From positions 4,128 to 68,127 of the forward strand of contig CAZHZT010000011.1 of assembly GCA_964537285.1 (NCBI GenBank): 64,000 nucleotides of DNA. Direction: 5' to 3'. The DNA comes from CAZHZT01 sp964537285 (lineage in GTDB: Bacteria > Bacteroidota > Bacteroidia > Chitinophagales > Saprospiraceae). The first letter of the stretch is position 1. Each line of letters opens with the position of its first letter. The notes beneath the pieces are model-generated. The model was not told the origin of the DNA. It searched no databases and saw only the letters and a program-made list of their open reading frames with translations. Made by a program: the position numbers and the translations under genes. Shown here in pieces: positions 26,541-34,267 of this stretch.

Positions 26541-27397
26541 TGATTATGGAAGATTCGGTGGCCTTTAGCATAAAAAATTTAGCTTGTGAATATGTATCGA
26601 AAACTCCTATTCTTAGAATAAAGGCATTAGATATTCCTAGAAGCAAGCTCGTCTTTGTTATCGGAAAGTCTGGTATTGGGAAAAGTACTTTTATTGAGAC
26701 TTTGGGATTAATGAATAAGACGATCGCCGCAGATTCAACTACTTCGATTCGTTTTCTTCCTCCCGAAGAGGGGAAGTCAATTGAATTAGCCGATAGCTGG
26801 AATCTTCCTAATAAGGAGATTTCAGCTATTCGAAAAAAGCATTTTAGTTTCATTTTTCAAAATACTAACCTCATGCCAAACTTTACTTCAGGCGAAAACA
26901 TGATGGTTAGTTTATTAATTAAAGGCGCATCCAAAAACGAAGCTAAAAAAGAAGCACTAAAAATGATGGATAGACTCTCGCTAGAGCGAGAGATCTTCAG
27001 CAAAAAAATTGCAGAAATTTCCGGAGGACAAAAACAGCGCCTAGCCTTTGTCAGAGCAATTACTGCAGACTTTTCGGTTTTATTTGGAGATGAACCTACA
27101 GGAAATTTAGATGAAAAAACCTCCGAAGAACTCATGCTTGTTCTTAAGGAAAAAACAGTAGAAGAAGGTAAAACAGGGGTGATCGTTTCTCATGACCTTA
27201 CACTTGCCGAGAAATTTGCAGATATGATCATCCCAATAACAATTGACTCAAGTGCACCTGAAGGAAAGCTTTGTGGAGAAGTGCTAAAGGAGAATATTTT
27301 GTGGAAAAACGCTTCAGTATGGAGTGATCAGGAAGGCTACTTGGTTCCCGATATTTATAAAGTTTTAAATCAACACCTTTTATCTCAAAGAATGTGA
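26540..27397 (+). CDS. ABC transporter ATP-binding protein (MacB/LolD type)
   Basis: 285 residues with a complete ABC ATPase: Walker A GKSGIGKST (about 41), Q-loop FIFQNTNLMP, signature ISGGQKQR, Walker B VLFGDEPTGNLD and H-loop VSHD. The DEPTGNLD sequence is typical of the MacB/LolD/FtsE group that drives mechanical, non-transport-cycle work at the envelope. The start (ATG at 26540, or 26546) overlaps the tssR stop, and its own stop overlaps the permease start. About 45 residues after the H-loop form an unusual C-terminal extension. Confidence 0.88.
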   Translation: MIMEDSVAFSIKNLACEYVSKTPILRIKALDIPRSKLVFVIGKSGIGKSTFIETLGLMNKTIAADSTTSIRFLPPEEGKSIELADSWNLPNKEISAIRKKHFSFIFQNTNLMPNFTSGENMMVSLLIKGASKNEAKKEALKMMDRLSLEREIFSKKIAEISGGQKQRLAFVRAITADFSVLFGDEPTGNLDEKTSEELMLVLKEKTVEEGKTGVIVSHDLTLAEKFADMIIPITIDSSAPEGKLCGEVLKENILWKNASVWSDQEGYLVPDIYKVLNQHLLSQRM

Positions 27398-29013
27398 TGG
27401 CTAATTTCTTTAGAAAAATTTTTCTCATCAAAAGTGATTTTGAATTCATCTTTTTTGTGAATGAATACAGAGCTTTAGTGGGTAGAAATTACCGAACTAT
27501 TCTGACATTAGCAGGAATTACGTTTATTACTTTCCTGGCACTGGGCTTTGCAATTGGCAGTCTGGAAAACTTGCGTAGTAAAATGGCTAACCCTTTTACT
27601 AATTGGGTGAATCTCCCTATTTTCAGCAACAGAGTCAGTGAATACAGCAAGGAAATCATGGCCAGGTATAATGACCCGAGTTTGAACGCTCAGTTTCAAG
27701 TGCGCGGTTCAAGTGGTTTCACCAGGTTTGAAGTGGAATTTTATGAAAAACAATTTTCCCCCTTTGCTCACCCAAGTGATACTCTATCCTTTCACGCATT
27801 TGGAAGAACAATAGGAGAGGAGGAAACACTTTTGCAAGAAATTCTGGATCCGAACGGAGAAAATGTACTTTGGGCAGATGAGGAGATTTATGATGAGGAA
27901 GGATCTGTTATTTGGGATGACTGCAGAGTTGTTATTTCTGCAAAGCTTTTGAAAATGCTGGGCTACAAAGAGCCTCGCGATATAAAATACATTGGGGTAA
28001 AAGAAGAACGAACCGGCCTCAGAAGTGATTTTGTTTCAAAAGAACTTTGGGTTCCATTAAGAGTAGTGGCTGTAGTCCGGAACCTTCCCTCTGCTGAGTT
28101 TATCAGCTCTCCAGAATTATACAATACTTTAAAAGACAAGAGGTACGATATCTCTAAGCGATGCAGAGAAAGGGTTTTTCAAGAAAACCGGGACGGCGAT
28201 AGCCAATTCATGATTTTAGTCAAAAACAAGGATGCAGCCTCTAACCTATCATCCTTTGCAAATGAATTTTTTAAAGAAAAAAGGCCTTCAGTAGATATTG
28301 ATCGTGAATTTACCTCTGGGGATAAAAATTGGGTAGGATGTAGGTTATCATTTACACCCGTCGATGCTCCGACCCTTGATTCATTGGCTTTATTCTTAAG
28401 GGAAAGTCCCGAAAACATTCCTCTGGCTGAATATGGAACCTTAGATTGTGGAGGAGAAGTATGTACGGATATTGATCCAAAAGATCTAGGAAATTTATCT
28501 TTTCACTTTAATCGCTTAGAGAAGATAAAGGCCTTTAGAGATGATCTGGATACAATGTTTAGAGTAGAAATAGATATGAGCCAAGTTGAATCAAAAGAGA
28601 ATTTCGCATTGGTTACTAACCTGACCTACGCCATTTCATTTATTCTATTGGTGCTCGGGATCTTAAGCATGGTAATGTTTGTCAATAATTTATTGAAAAC
28701 ACATTTATACGAAATTCGTTCCAACCTTGGAACTTTTCAGGCCTTTGGGTTAAGTGATGCCTTTATTCTTAATGCGTACTTAAAAATTGTTTTTTCGGTA
28801 GTTGTTATATCTATCTTCTTTGCATTTTTATTTGGTGCGCTCATAGATCGATTAGAACAAATGGGGTTACAGAATGAGAGCAAGTTTAATTTATTTAATA
28901 TCTGGACCTTTTATGCAGCCATTGGGTTACTGATCGTCAGTTTATTTATTTCGATTAGAACTATTCGCAGAATTCTTTGGGATACTCCCGGTAACCTCAT
29001 TTATAAAAGATAG
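27397..29013 (+). CDS. MacB/FtsX-like ABC permease
   Basis: 538 residues with the 1+3 transmembrane layout of type VII ABC proteins: one helix near 31-53 (TLAGITFITFLALGFAIGSL), a long periplasmic domain (about 55-405), then three helices (about 407-428, 449-470, 492-513). The start is taken as ATG 27397, overlapping the ATPase stop (TGATG); a GTG at 27394 is an alternative. Such pairs use ATP in the cytoplasm to move a periplasmic domain, e.g. LolCDE or MacB. The periplasmic domain lacks anything I can assign. Translational coupling to tssR suggests it acts on the T6SS envelope complex or its lipoproteins. Confidence 0.8.
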   Translation: MANFFRKIFLIKSDFEFIFFVNEYRALVGRNYRTILTLAGITFITFLALGFAIGSLENLRSKMANPFTNWVNLPIFSNRVSEYSKEIMARYNDPSLNAQFQVRGSSGFTRFEVEFYEKQFSPFAHPSDTLSFHAFGRTIGEEETLLQEILDPNGENVLWADEEIYDEEGSVIWDDCRVVISAKLLKMLGYKEPRDIKYIGVKEERTGLRSDFVSKELWVPLRVVAVVRNLPSAEFISSPELYNTLKDKRYDISKRCRERVFQENRDGDSQFMILVKNKDAASNLSSFANEFFKEKRPSVDIDREFTSGDKNWVGCRLSFTPVDAPTLDSLALFLRESPENIPLAEYGTLDCGGEVCTDIDPKDLGNLSFHFNRLEKIKAFRDDLDTMFRVEIDMSQVESKENFALVTNLTYAISFILLVLGILSMVMFVNNLLKTHLYEIRSNLGTFQAFGLSDAFILNAYLKIVFSVVVISIFFAFLFGALIDRLEQMGLQNESKFNLFNIWTFYAAIGLLIVSLFISIRTIRRILWDTPGNLIYKR

Positions 29014-29077
29014 TTTATTTACAAGATTGTTAGCCCAATTCTGCCAATTACTTTAAATCGCTTTTAAATCGAATATT

Positions 29078-29563
29078 ATGAACTTGATAAAAATATTTTT
29101 TTTGCTTAATCTAATTATTGCGCTAGGAGCTTGCAATAAAAAAGACAATCAAGCACATACGATAAGCGGAAATAGTGAATACGATACTTTAAGCCATGTA
29201 GATACGAATGATTTGTATGCGGATGATACAGCCTCTGTTCGCTTAGATGCCCAAATTGAAACTCCTGTTGTAGAAGATGAAAAAGACGAAGAGATTCTGG
29301 AAAGGCAGTTAAACAAAAGTAGCCTGGTTTCGTTGGGCTGCTGCTCGAATGAAAAAAATTGGAAAAAAGACTGTTGTTGTGAACCTGTGATGAAGGCATA
29401 TGAAAAGCTACGAGCACAGAATAAATATGAGGAACTGGCAGAAATGAAAACCAAAGATCCGATTTTTCAGCAATGCCAATCTCTGAGTAAATGGAAGAAA
29501 AAACGAGAAGAAATTGATCGCCTAAATGAAGAAGAAAATGATGACGACGACTATGAGTTTTAG
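29078..29563 (+). CDS. Cysteine-rich lipoprotein, TssQ-like candidate
   Basis: 161 residues with a clear lipobox (IIALGAC, Cys 19), an acidic spacer (EDEKDEEILERQ) and a cluster of cysteines (LGCCSNEKNWKKDCCCEP), then a charged C-terminus. T6SSiii loci encode a small outer-membrane lipoprotein, TssQ; size, lipobox and position after tssR fit, but I cannot confirm the family by eye. The cysteines in an oxidising periplasm suggest disulfides or metal binding. Confidence 0.55.
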   Translation: MNLIKIFFLLNLIIALGACNKKDNQAHTISGNSEYDTLSHVDTNDLYADDTASVRLDAQIETPVVEDEKDEEILERQLNKSSLVSLGCCSNEKNWKKDCCCEPVMKAYEKLRAQNKYEELAEMKTKDPIFQQCQSLSKWKKKREEIDRLNEEENDDDDYEF

Positions 29564-29611
29564 AGATTAGTACTTTTTTCTATTTGGAAAACCTACAAAA
29601 CAAACGCCAAC

Positions 29612-30346
29612 ATGAAACTACTTGTCTGGATAAATGCCTTCATCCCCAAAAATGTTCCCGGATATACAATAACCATTACAAGAGGAACCCATGCAGGAAA
29701 AACAGCCGTTCCTCTTCCTGGTGTCGCTAGATCTCATCCTCAAAATGCCATCAAAGACCTAGATTGCGGTTACTTAACGGATCAACGATCATTTGATAGT
29801 TCTTTCTCAGCTAGTGTAAGAATGCAATCATGGTTTATGCTCCAAATAAAGCCATTTTTTAAATTAATCGCAAGTGATCATAGAACATCCGGAACGACGG
29901 AAGTAGATATGGATACGGGAAAGGAGCTAGGCTTTGCCAATGCCGATATGACAAGATGTCATTTCTCTGGCCTCCGGCCAAAAGTACGATATGGCAATCG
30001 AACTTACAGGACTTTTCTTTTAGGCATCCCTTATCGGATTGGACACGGAACATTCTCTAATGTTGTAGAATTAAGCCTTAAAGCGCAAGCAGGGGATCCT
30101 TTAGTGGCCGCCGCCGCAGACATTGACTATAGGGGAGTATTCACCATTTCTTCTGCGTCTGCCGGTTCTAAAAAAGTAGCCATTGGTTTTTCTGGCTTTA
30201 TTGATGACTTCCCAGCATTTGAGTGCTATGCATCAATGGATGGCATCACCAAGTGTCTTTTTAAAAGCTCTCCTCCGAAGGGAAATACAGTGGTAGATCT
30301 GCTTGGAGAAGCGAAAAGAAGAGTTAGTGGTTTCGTAAGATTTTAA
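29612..30346 (+). CDS. Unrecognised 244-residue protein at end of T6SS locus
   Basis: No signal peptide is convincing. The protein starts MKLLVWINAFIPKNVPGYT and contains DCGYLTDQRSFDSSFSASVR and a DHRTSGTTEVDMDTGKELG segment, a conserved-looking set of motifs resembling small uncharacterised 'INAFIP...DQR.F' proteins, possibly the DUF3238 group (uncertain). A His/Cys-containing middle (ADMTRCHFSG) and a Gly/Ser/Ala-rich C-terminus follow. It is the last gene before the locus ends at a palindromic repeat. Being soluble, without export signal and downstream of the T6SS, it may be a T6SS cargo (inference). Confidence 0.5.
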   Translation: MKLLVWINAFIPKNVPGYTITITRGTHAGKTAVPLPGVARSHPQNAIKDLDCGYLTDQRSFDSSFSASVRMQSWFMLQIKPFFKLIASDHRTSGTTEVDMDTGKELGFANADMTRCHFSGLRPKVRYGNRTYRTFLLGIPYRIGHGTFSNVVELSLKAQAGDPLVAAAADIDYRGVFTISSASAGSKKVAIGFSGFIDDFPAFECYASMDGITKCLFKSSPPKGNTVVDLLGEAKRRVSGFVRF

Positions 30347-30431
30347 CCATCCAGAAGATGGCTTGCAGTATTTTTAATGTTCCAAAGAGAAGCTATCGTT
30401 GGAAGCTCCCGGTCCGCTGGTTCAAGAGAAC

Positions 30432-30543
30432 CAGCGATTCTCGCTTTGAAAAATAAACGCGCCTACGGCGCGAAATTCCTTTTTGAGGGAGGCCGAAAGG
30501 GCTATTTTGCTCGGCAAAATAGCCCTTTCGGCCTCCCTCAAAA
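30432..30543. repeat. Palindromic repeat family B with perfect 30-bp stem
   Basis: Begins CAGCGATTCTCGCTTTGAAA, passes CGCGCCTACGGCGCG, and ends in a perfect hairpin with 30-nt arms (30481-30510 and 30514-30543) and loop TCG. It lies after the last T6SS gene and could end its transcript. Related copies: 47039-47200, 53092-53274, 59558-59623. An open frame at 30377-30649 through it is not coding in my view. Confidence 0.85.
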
Positions 30544-30583
30544 GAAAATAACTAAAAGATTTGAACACTTACTTAAAAAAGAC

Positions 30584-30615
30584 TTGCCTTTTTGTGCGAT
30601 CTGTCCTTACCTTTG
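30584..30615 (+). promoter_or_regulatory. Bacteroidota-type promoter for nadC
   Basis: TTG at 30584-30586, 21-bp spacer, TACCTTTG at 30608-30615, matching the -33 TTG / -7 TAnnTTTG pattern of the phylum's housekeeping sigma factor. The nadC ATG follows at 30650. Confidence 0.7.
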
Positions 30616-30649
30616 CACGCAATTGAGAAATCCGTTCAATACTTTTTAA

Positions 30650-31522
30650 ATGGTTAAAAATACTAAGCTCCCCGAAACTTTACTAAACCAATTCATAGAA
30701 AATGCTCTAAAGGAAGATGTCGGCAGTGGAGATCATACTTCCTTGGCTTGTATTCCTGAAGATAGCAGATCCAATGCGGTTCTTTTGATTAAGGATGCCG
30801 GAGTTATTGCAGGAATTGAATTGGCAAAACATGTCTTTTCCAGTGTTGATCCTTCTTCTTATATCAATGTGCTAACGCAAGATGGTGAAAGCGTAAGCTA
30901 TGGTGACATCGCCTTTGAAGTGGAATGTAATACACGTGCGTTACTTAAGGCAGAAAGGTTAGTACTCAATGCTATGCAACGACTTAGCGGCATTGCAACC
31001 TTGAGCAATCGCTTCGCTTTTGAAGTGGAAGACCTTCCTGTTACTATTCTGGACACTCGTAAAACAACTCCTTTACTTCGATTCCTTGAAAAATGGGCTG
31101 TAGAACTGGGCGGTTGCATAAACTACCGAAACGGCCTCTACGATAGAATCATGATCAAGGATAACCACATTGATGCATGTGGAAGCATCTCAAATGCAAT
31201 CGATAAAGTACATGAATACTTAAAGGAAAAGGACCTTGACCTGGAAATAACCATCGAAGTTCGCAACCTTGTTGAACTTCACGAAGTACTGCATCACGGT
31301 AAGGTAAACCGAATCATGTTCGATAATTTTGACCTTCCGTTATTAAAAGAAGGAGTGGATACTGTTGCCAAAAGGTTTGAAACGGAAGCTTCAGGAGGCA
31401 TAAACATCCATAAGGTAAGAGAATATGCCAAAACAGGCGTTGATTTCATTTCTGTTGGGGCGCTTACGCATTCTTATCACAGCCTGGATTTAAGCCTTAA
31501 AATAAAAAGAAATCCGGCCTAA
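30650..31522 (+). CDS. nadC: Nicotinate-nucleotide pyrophosphorylase (quinolinate phosphoribosyltransferase)
   Basis: 290 residues, full length. Converts quinolinate and PRPP to nicotinate mononucleotide in de novo NAD synthesis, in the cytoplasm. Motifs: N-terminal ALKEDVGSGDHTS, catalytic-site LILDTRKTTP-like TILDTRKTTPLLR, GGCINYRNGLYDRIMIKDNH, and the C-terminal ASGGIN and VDFISVGALTHS. It has its own promoter and stands apart from the T6SS locus; no nadA or nadB lies nearby. Confidence 0.95.
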   Translation: MVKNTKLPETLLNQFIENALKEDVGSGDHTSLACIPEDSRSNAVLLIKDAGVIAGIELAKHVFSSVDPSSYINVLTQDGESVSYGDIAFEVECNTRALLKAERLVLNAMQRLSGIATLSNRFAFEVEDLPVTILDTRKTTPLLRFLEKWAVELGGCINYRNGLYDRIMIKDNHIDACGSISNAIDKVHEYLKEKDLDLEITIEVRNLVELHEVLHHGKVNRIMFDNFDLPLLKEGVDTVAKRFETEASGGINIHKVREYAKTGVDFISVGALTHSYHSLDLSLKIKRNPA

Positions 31523-31534
31523 GCTTTTTACCTG

Positions 31535-31690
31535 TCAGGTATAAGCTTGATAAGTAAATACCATTAAAATAAACAAAGCTATCAAGGCAAACCAAAACCT
31601 AAAGTCCTTGTAATAGGTGCTATCCCGATCCATAACCATCGAGACGATATTGAGTGTGAAGATTAAATAGATTAGCACAAATGCGATCAT
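31535..31690 (-). CDS. Small two-helix membrane protein (51 residues)
   Basis: The reverse strand encodes 51 residues, from ATG at 31690 to TGA at 31535, with two hydrophobic stretches (AFVLIYLIFTLNIVSMV and FWFALIALFILMVFTY) separated by a charged loop DRDSTYYKDFR. The positive/charged loop, tidy topology and tight fit in the gap between nadC and a palindrome favour a real gene. It has no recognised family. It converges on nadC with 12 bp between stops. Confidence 0.5.
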   Translation of the reverse strand: MIAFVLIYLIFTLNIVSMVMDRDSTYYKDFRFWFALIALFILMVFTYQAYT

Positions 31691-32052
31691 AGTAAATAGT
31701 TTTCTTTATTCTCATTGTAAAAATAGTTCTTTGACAGATGCCCCTTTTCAGTGAGTTTTCTTTGAAAATTCCCTGAAAAGGAGCATCTGTCAAAACAAAT
31801 CCTGCCAAGGGCAAGGAGCGGCTATTGGACAGTCGCTTTCCTCATGCAGAATACAAACGAATTCTGCAAGCAACCGTAAGCTCGATCTTATTAAAGTGGT
31901 TCTCGAAAGTGTTTGACTTAGGCTAAATCATTTCAATTGAGCCTCATTCATCTTTTAATCACAGGGAGTAAATGGCTTGTTACAAAAAATACCTATTTTA
32001 ACTAAATACTCTTTTTTCTACGCAAAAAAAGGCTAATAGATGTCCTTTTTTT
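31691..32052. repeat. Non-coding gap with 65-bp hairpin (31730-31794)
   Basis: The strong feature is an imperfect palindrome from TTTGACAGATGCCCC to GGAGCATCTGTCAAA, stem about 31 bp with a short loop near CTTT. The bases before it (GTTCTTTGACA) are the same as a family A end, so it may be a remodelled family A element. The remainder holds a small hairpin GCAGAAT/ATTCTGC near 31844-31869 and no gene that I can support. Confidence 0.6.
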
Positions 32053-32108
32053 AAAAAAAAGGCTTCAAAGATCTGATTTTATTGTCCGATAAAATCAGGT
32101 TTGAAGGC
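32053..32108 (-). terminator. Intrinsic terminator of pyrD
   Basis: Read on the minus strand, a hairpin (GCCTTCAAACCTGATTTTAT pairing with ATAAAATCAG...TTTGAAGCC) begins at the pyrD stop codon and is followed by TTTTTTTT, the classic stem plus U-tract. Confidence 0.85.
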
Positions 32109-33148
32109 TAATGAATCAATGCTTTATTAATATTTCTGACTAAAGTTGGCCCTTCATAAATCAAGCCCGTGTAAATTTGAACAAGGGAGGCTCCCGCCTC
32201 CATTTTTTCCAGAGCATCACTGGGAGACGCAATGCCACCTACTCCTATAATGAGCAGATCCTCCTTTTTAGAATGCTCTCTTAAATAACGAATGATTTCT
32301 GTGGAGCGCTGCCTGAGAGGCTGCCCGCTTAAGCCACCATTGCCAATTTGCTGAATCGTAGAAGGTCCTGTATTTAATGGCTCTCTGCTAACCGTAGTAT
32401 TGGTAGCGATAATTCCATCCAATTCCGCTTCCTGAGTAATTTCCAGAATTTCATCAAGCTGGCCATTGCTCAAGTCCGGAGCGATTTTCAACAAAATAGG
32501 TTTTGGATGTTCTTTAGCCTTGTTCGCTTTCTGTATTTCTCCTATCAGTACTAACAAGGGTTCTTTGTTCTGAAGTTCCCGAAGATTGGGAGTATTTGGA
32601 GAACTTACATTTAATGTAAAATAATCGACATAAGGAAAGAGCTTTTCAAAACAGATGAGGTAGTCTTCAAAGGCCGTTTCATTCGGGGTATCTTTATTTT
32701 TACCAATATTTCCTCCAATGATTAGCCCCTTGGGGCGTTTTTTTTGCAATTGGTTCAACAAAGCATCTATACCATCATTATTAAAACCCATACGATTAAT
32801 GATTGCTTCATCTTTTGGCAGCCGAAAAAGCCGAGGCTTAGGGTTGCCTTTTTGTGGGCGAGGAGTAACAGTACCGATTTCGATAAAGCCAAAGCCCAGT
32901 GCTGCCATGGTATTAAAATACTTCCCGTCTTTATCAAATCCTGCTGCCAGGCCAACAGGGTTCTCAAAGTCTAGCCCCAAAATATTTCTTTTCAGCTTAG
33001 GATTTTTTATAGTAAAACTTTTTCTGAAGATATTTCCTACGAGAGGAATGCCCAGTAAAAATTGAAATACTTTCAAGGAAAAATGGTGAGCCGACTCTGG
33101 TGACAATTGAAACACCAAGGGCTTGATGATAAGTTTATACCAATTCAT
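32108..33148 (-). CDS. pyrD: Dihydroorotate dehydrogenase (quinone), class 2
   Basis: 346 residues. Oxidises dihydroorotate to orotate in pyrimidine synthesis, passing electrons through FMN to quinone at the inner membrane. Class 2 is shown by the N-terminal membrane-associating extension (WYKLIIKPLVFQLSPESAHH) and the catalytic serine in FTLNVSSPNTPNLR. FMN-binding parts are visible: GLAAGFDKDG, NRMGFNNDG, TNTTVSRE, NGGLSGQPL, GVGGI. Its stop lies at an intrinsic terminator. A family A repeat separates its 5' end from the regulator gene. Confidence 0.95.
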   Translation of the reverse strand: MNWYKLIIKPLVFQLSPESAHHFSLKVFQFLLGIPLVGNIFRKSFTIKNPKLKRNILGLDFENPVGLAAGFDKDGKYFNTMAALGFGFIEIGTVTPRPQKGNPKPRLFRLPKDEAIINRMGFNNDGIDALLNQLQKKRPKGLIIGGNIGKNKDTPNETAFEDYLICFEKLFPYVDYFTLNVSSPNTPNLRELQNKEPLLVLIGEIQKANKAKEHPKPILLKIAPDLSNGQLDEILEITQEAELDGIIATNTTVSREPLNTGPSTIQQIGNGGLSGQPLRQRSTEIIRYLREHSKKEDLLIIGVGGIASPSDALEKMEAGASLVQIYTGLIYEGPTLVRNINKALIH

Positions 33149-33184
33149 GAAACAATACTATATTAAAGGGGGCTGTGAATTTTA

Positions 33185-33292
33185 GTTCTTTGACATAAAT
33201 TGTGGAAAACGGAACTTCAAAATGATAACCCTTCCAACCACAAGGGCATTCAAGGGTTATCATTTCGAAGTTCCACACAATTTGTCAAAGAA
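33185..33292. repeat. Palindromic repeat family A, complete inverted copy
   Basis: Same family as 8794, in opposite orientation: begins GTTCTTTGACATAAATTGTG, ends CACACAATTTGTCAAAGAA, with centre CCACAAGGGCATTCAAGGGT. It fills the space upstream of pyrD and downstream of the CRP/FNR gene. Confidence 0.85.
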
Positions 33293-33331
33293 GGTGAATT
33301 CTTAATTAAATTGAGATGCCTCTCAACTCAA

Positions 33332-34021
33332 TCACATCATTTCAGCAGCCAGTTTATCCATATCGCGGATCAATAATCTACGTCGATCAAAGGTAAGAAT
33401 ATTTTTATTTCTTAGTTCATTCAGTACTGTAGTTACGGTTTGACGCGAAGTAGCGGTCATATTCGCAATTTCCTGATGCGTCAAAAACTTTCGAACCAAC
33501 ATTTCATAACCTACTCGCTGTCCTCTCTTGTTAGCAAGGTCTTTCAGAAATTCAACAATTCGGGTTCGTGAATCTTTAAACACCAGCGATTCGAGGCGTT
33601 TTTCCATTTCGAGTATTCTTGAACCCATAATTTTCAATAAAAAGACACTAAGAGCGGTGTGTTCCCTCATCAAACCTTTTATTTCGTTCAAGGAAAGCAC
33701 ACAGACTGCGGTATCCTCCATAGCATAAGCAAAGTCGCGGCGTTTTTCCTCACCAATCAAAGATAATTCTCCAAATACTTCTCCTGTGCTGAGGATTGTC
33801 TTGGTGATCTCTTTTCCTGATTCACCGTAATTACCAATTTTTATACGTCCTTCTGCTATAAAATAGATTCTGTCAGAGTGTTCATCAGGTAAATATACAT
33901 ATTCGCCCTTTTTAAACCCTTTGTGGGTTTGTCTCTCAAGTTCCCCCATTCCTATTTTTTTAGGGCAGAAAAGGCCAGAGACATCAATATTTTCCAGGAA
34001 CCACAATGATTGATCTTTCAT
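33332..34021 (-). CDS. CRP/FNR-family transcription regulator
   Basis: 229 residues: cyclic-nucleotide-binding beta-roll (about 25-130; GEYVYLPDEHSDRIYFIAEG and GEVFGELSLIGEEKRRDFAY, the phosphate-binding cassette with FGE and Arg), dimer helix, and a winged helix-turn-helix (LTHQEIANMTATSRQTVTTV, about 180-200). No FNR-type cysteine cluster is seen, so cAMP or another small ligand is more likely than an Fe-S cluster. Two nucleotide cyclases are encoded in this window, which makes cAMP a reasonable ligand (inference). Transcribed alone on the minus strand. Confidence 0.88.
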   Translation of the reverse strand: MKDQSLWFLENIDVSGLFCPKKIGMGELERQTHKGFKKGEYVYLPDEHSDRIYFIAEGRIKIGNYGESGKEITKTILSTGEVFGELSLIGEEKRRDFAYAMEDTAVCVLSLNEIKGLMREHTALSVFLLKIMGSRILEMEKRLESLVFKDSRTRIVEFLKDLANKRGQRVGYEMLVRKFLTHQEIANMTATSRQTVTTVLNELRNKNILTFDRRRLLIRDMDKLAAEMM

Positions 34022-34228
34022 GTTTTTCTTCTTTTTTGTTTCTTCCAGGGATTATCGGTTTGGAAGTCGAAAGTTGAATTCATGCCACCAAGCGTCAGTA
34101 TTTTTGCGCCAAAAGCAGGTTTGTCTTTCAAAGTGAGCATTGACGGCATATTTAACGATACACCATTGTTTGTAAGTTTTTTAGTCTATCGTTTATAGCT
34201 ATTAATGTCTTTCAGGCTTCATTAAAAG

Positions 34229-34247
34229 CTAGTGCTTCAAGAACTAG
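34229..34247. repeat. End fragment of palindromic family E
   Basis: CTAGTGCTTCAAGAACTAG matches the end of the element at 9443-9608. No partner arm is found nearby. Confidence 0.45.
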
Positions 34248-34267
34248 GGCAATTTAATAGACTTGTT

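Noticed and set aside
1..30346. Contractile injection system other than T6SS (eCIS) or prophage tail
   Set aside because: TssF, TssG, TssK, TssN, TssR, VgrG and Hcp are present, and there is no tape-measure, tail-fibre or phage packaging gene.
30377..30649. 90-codon open frame before nadC
   Set aside because: Most of it is the family B repeat and the nadC promoter; the amino-acid sequence is low complexity and repeat-derived.
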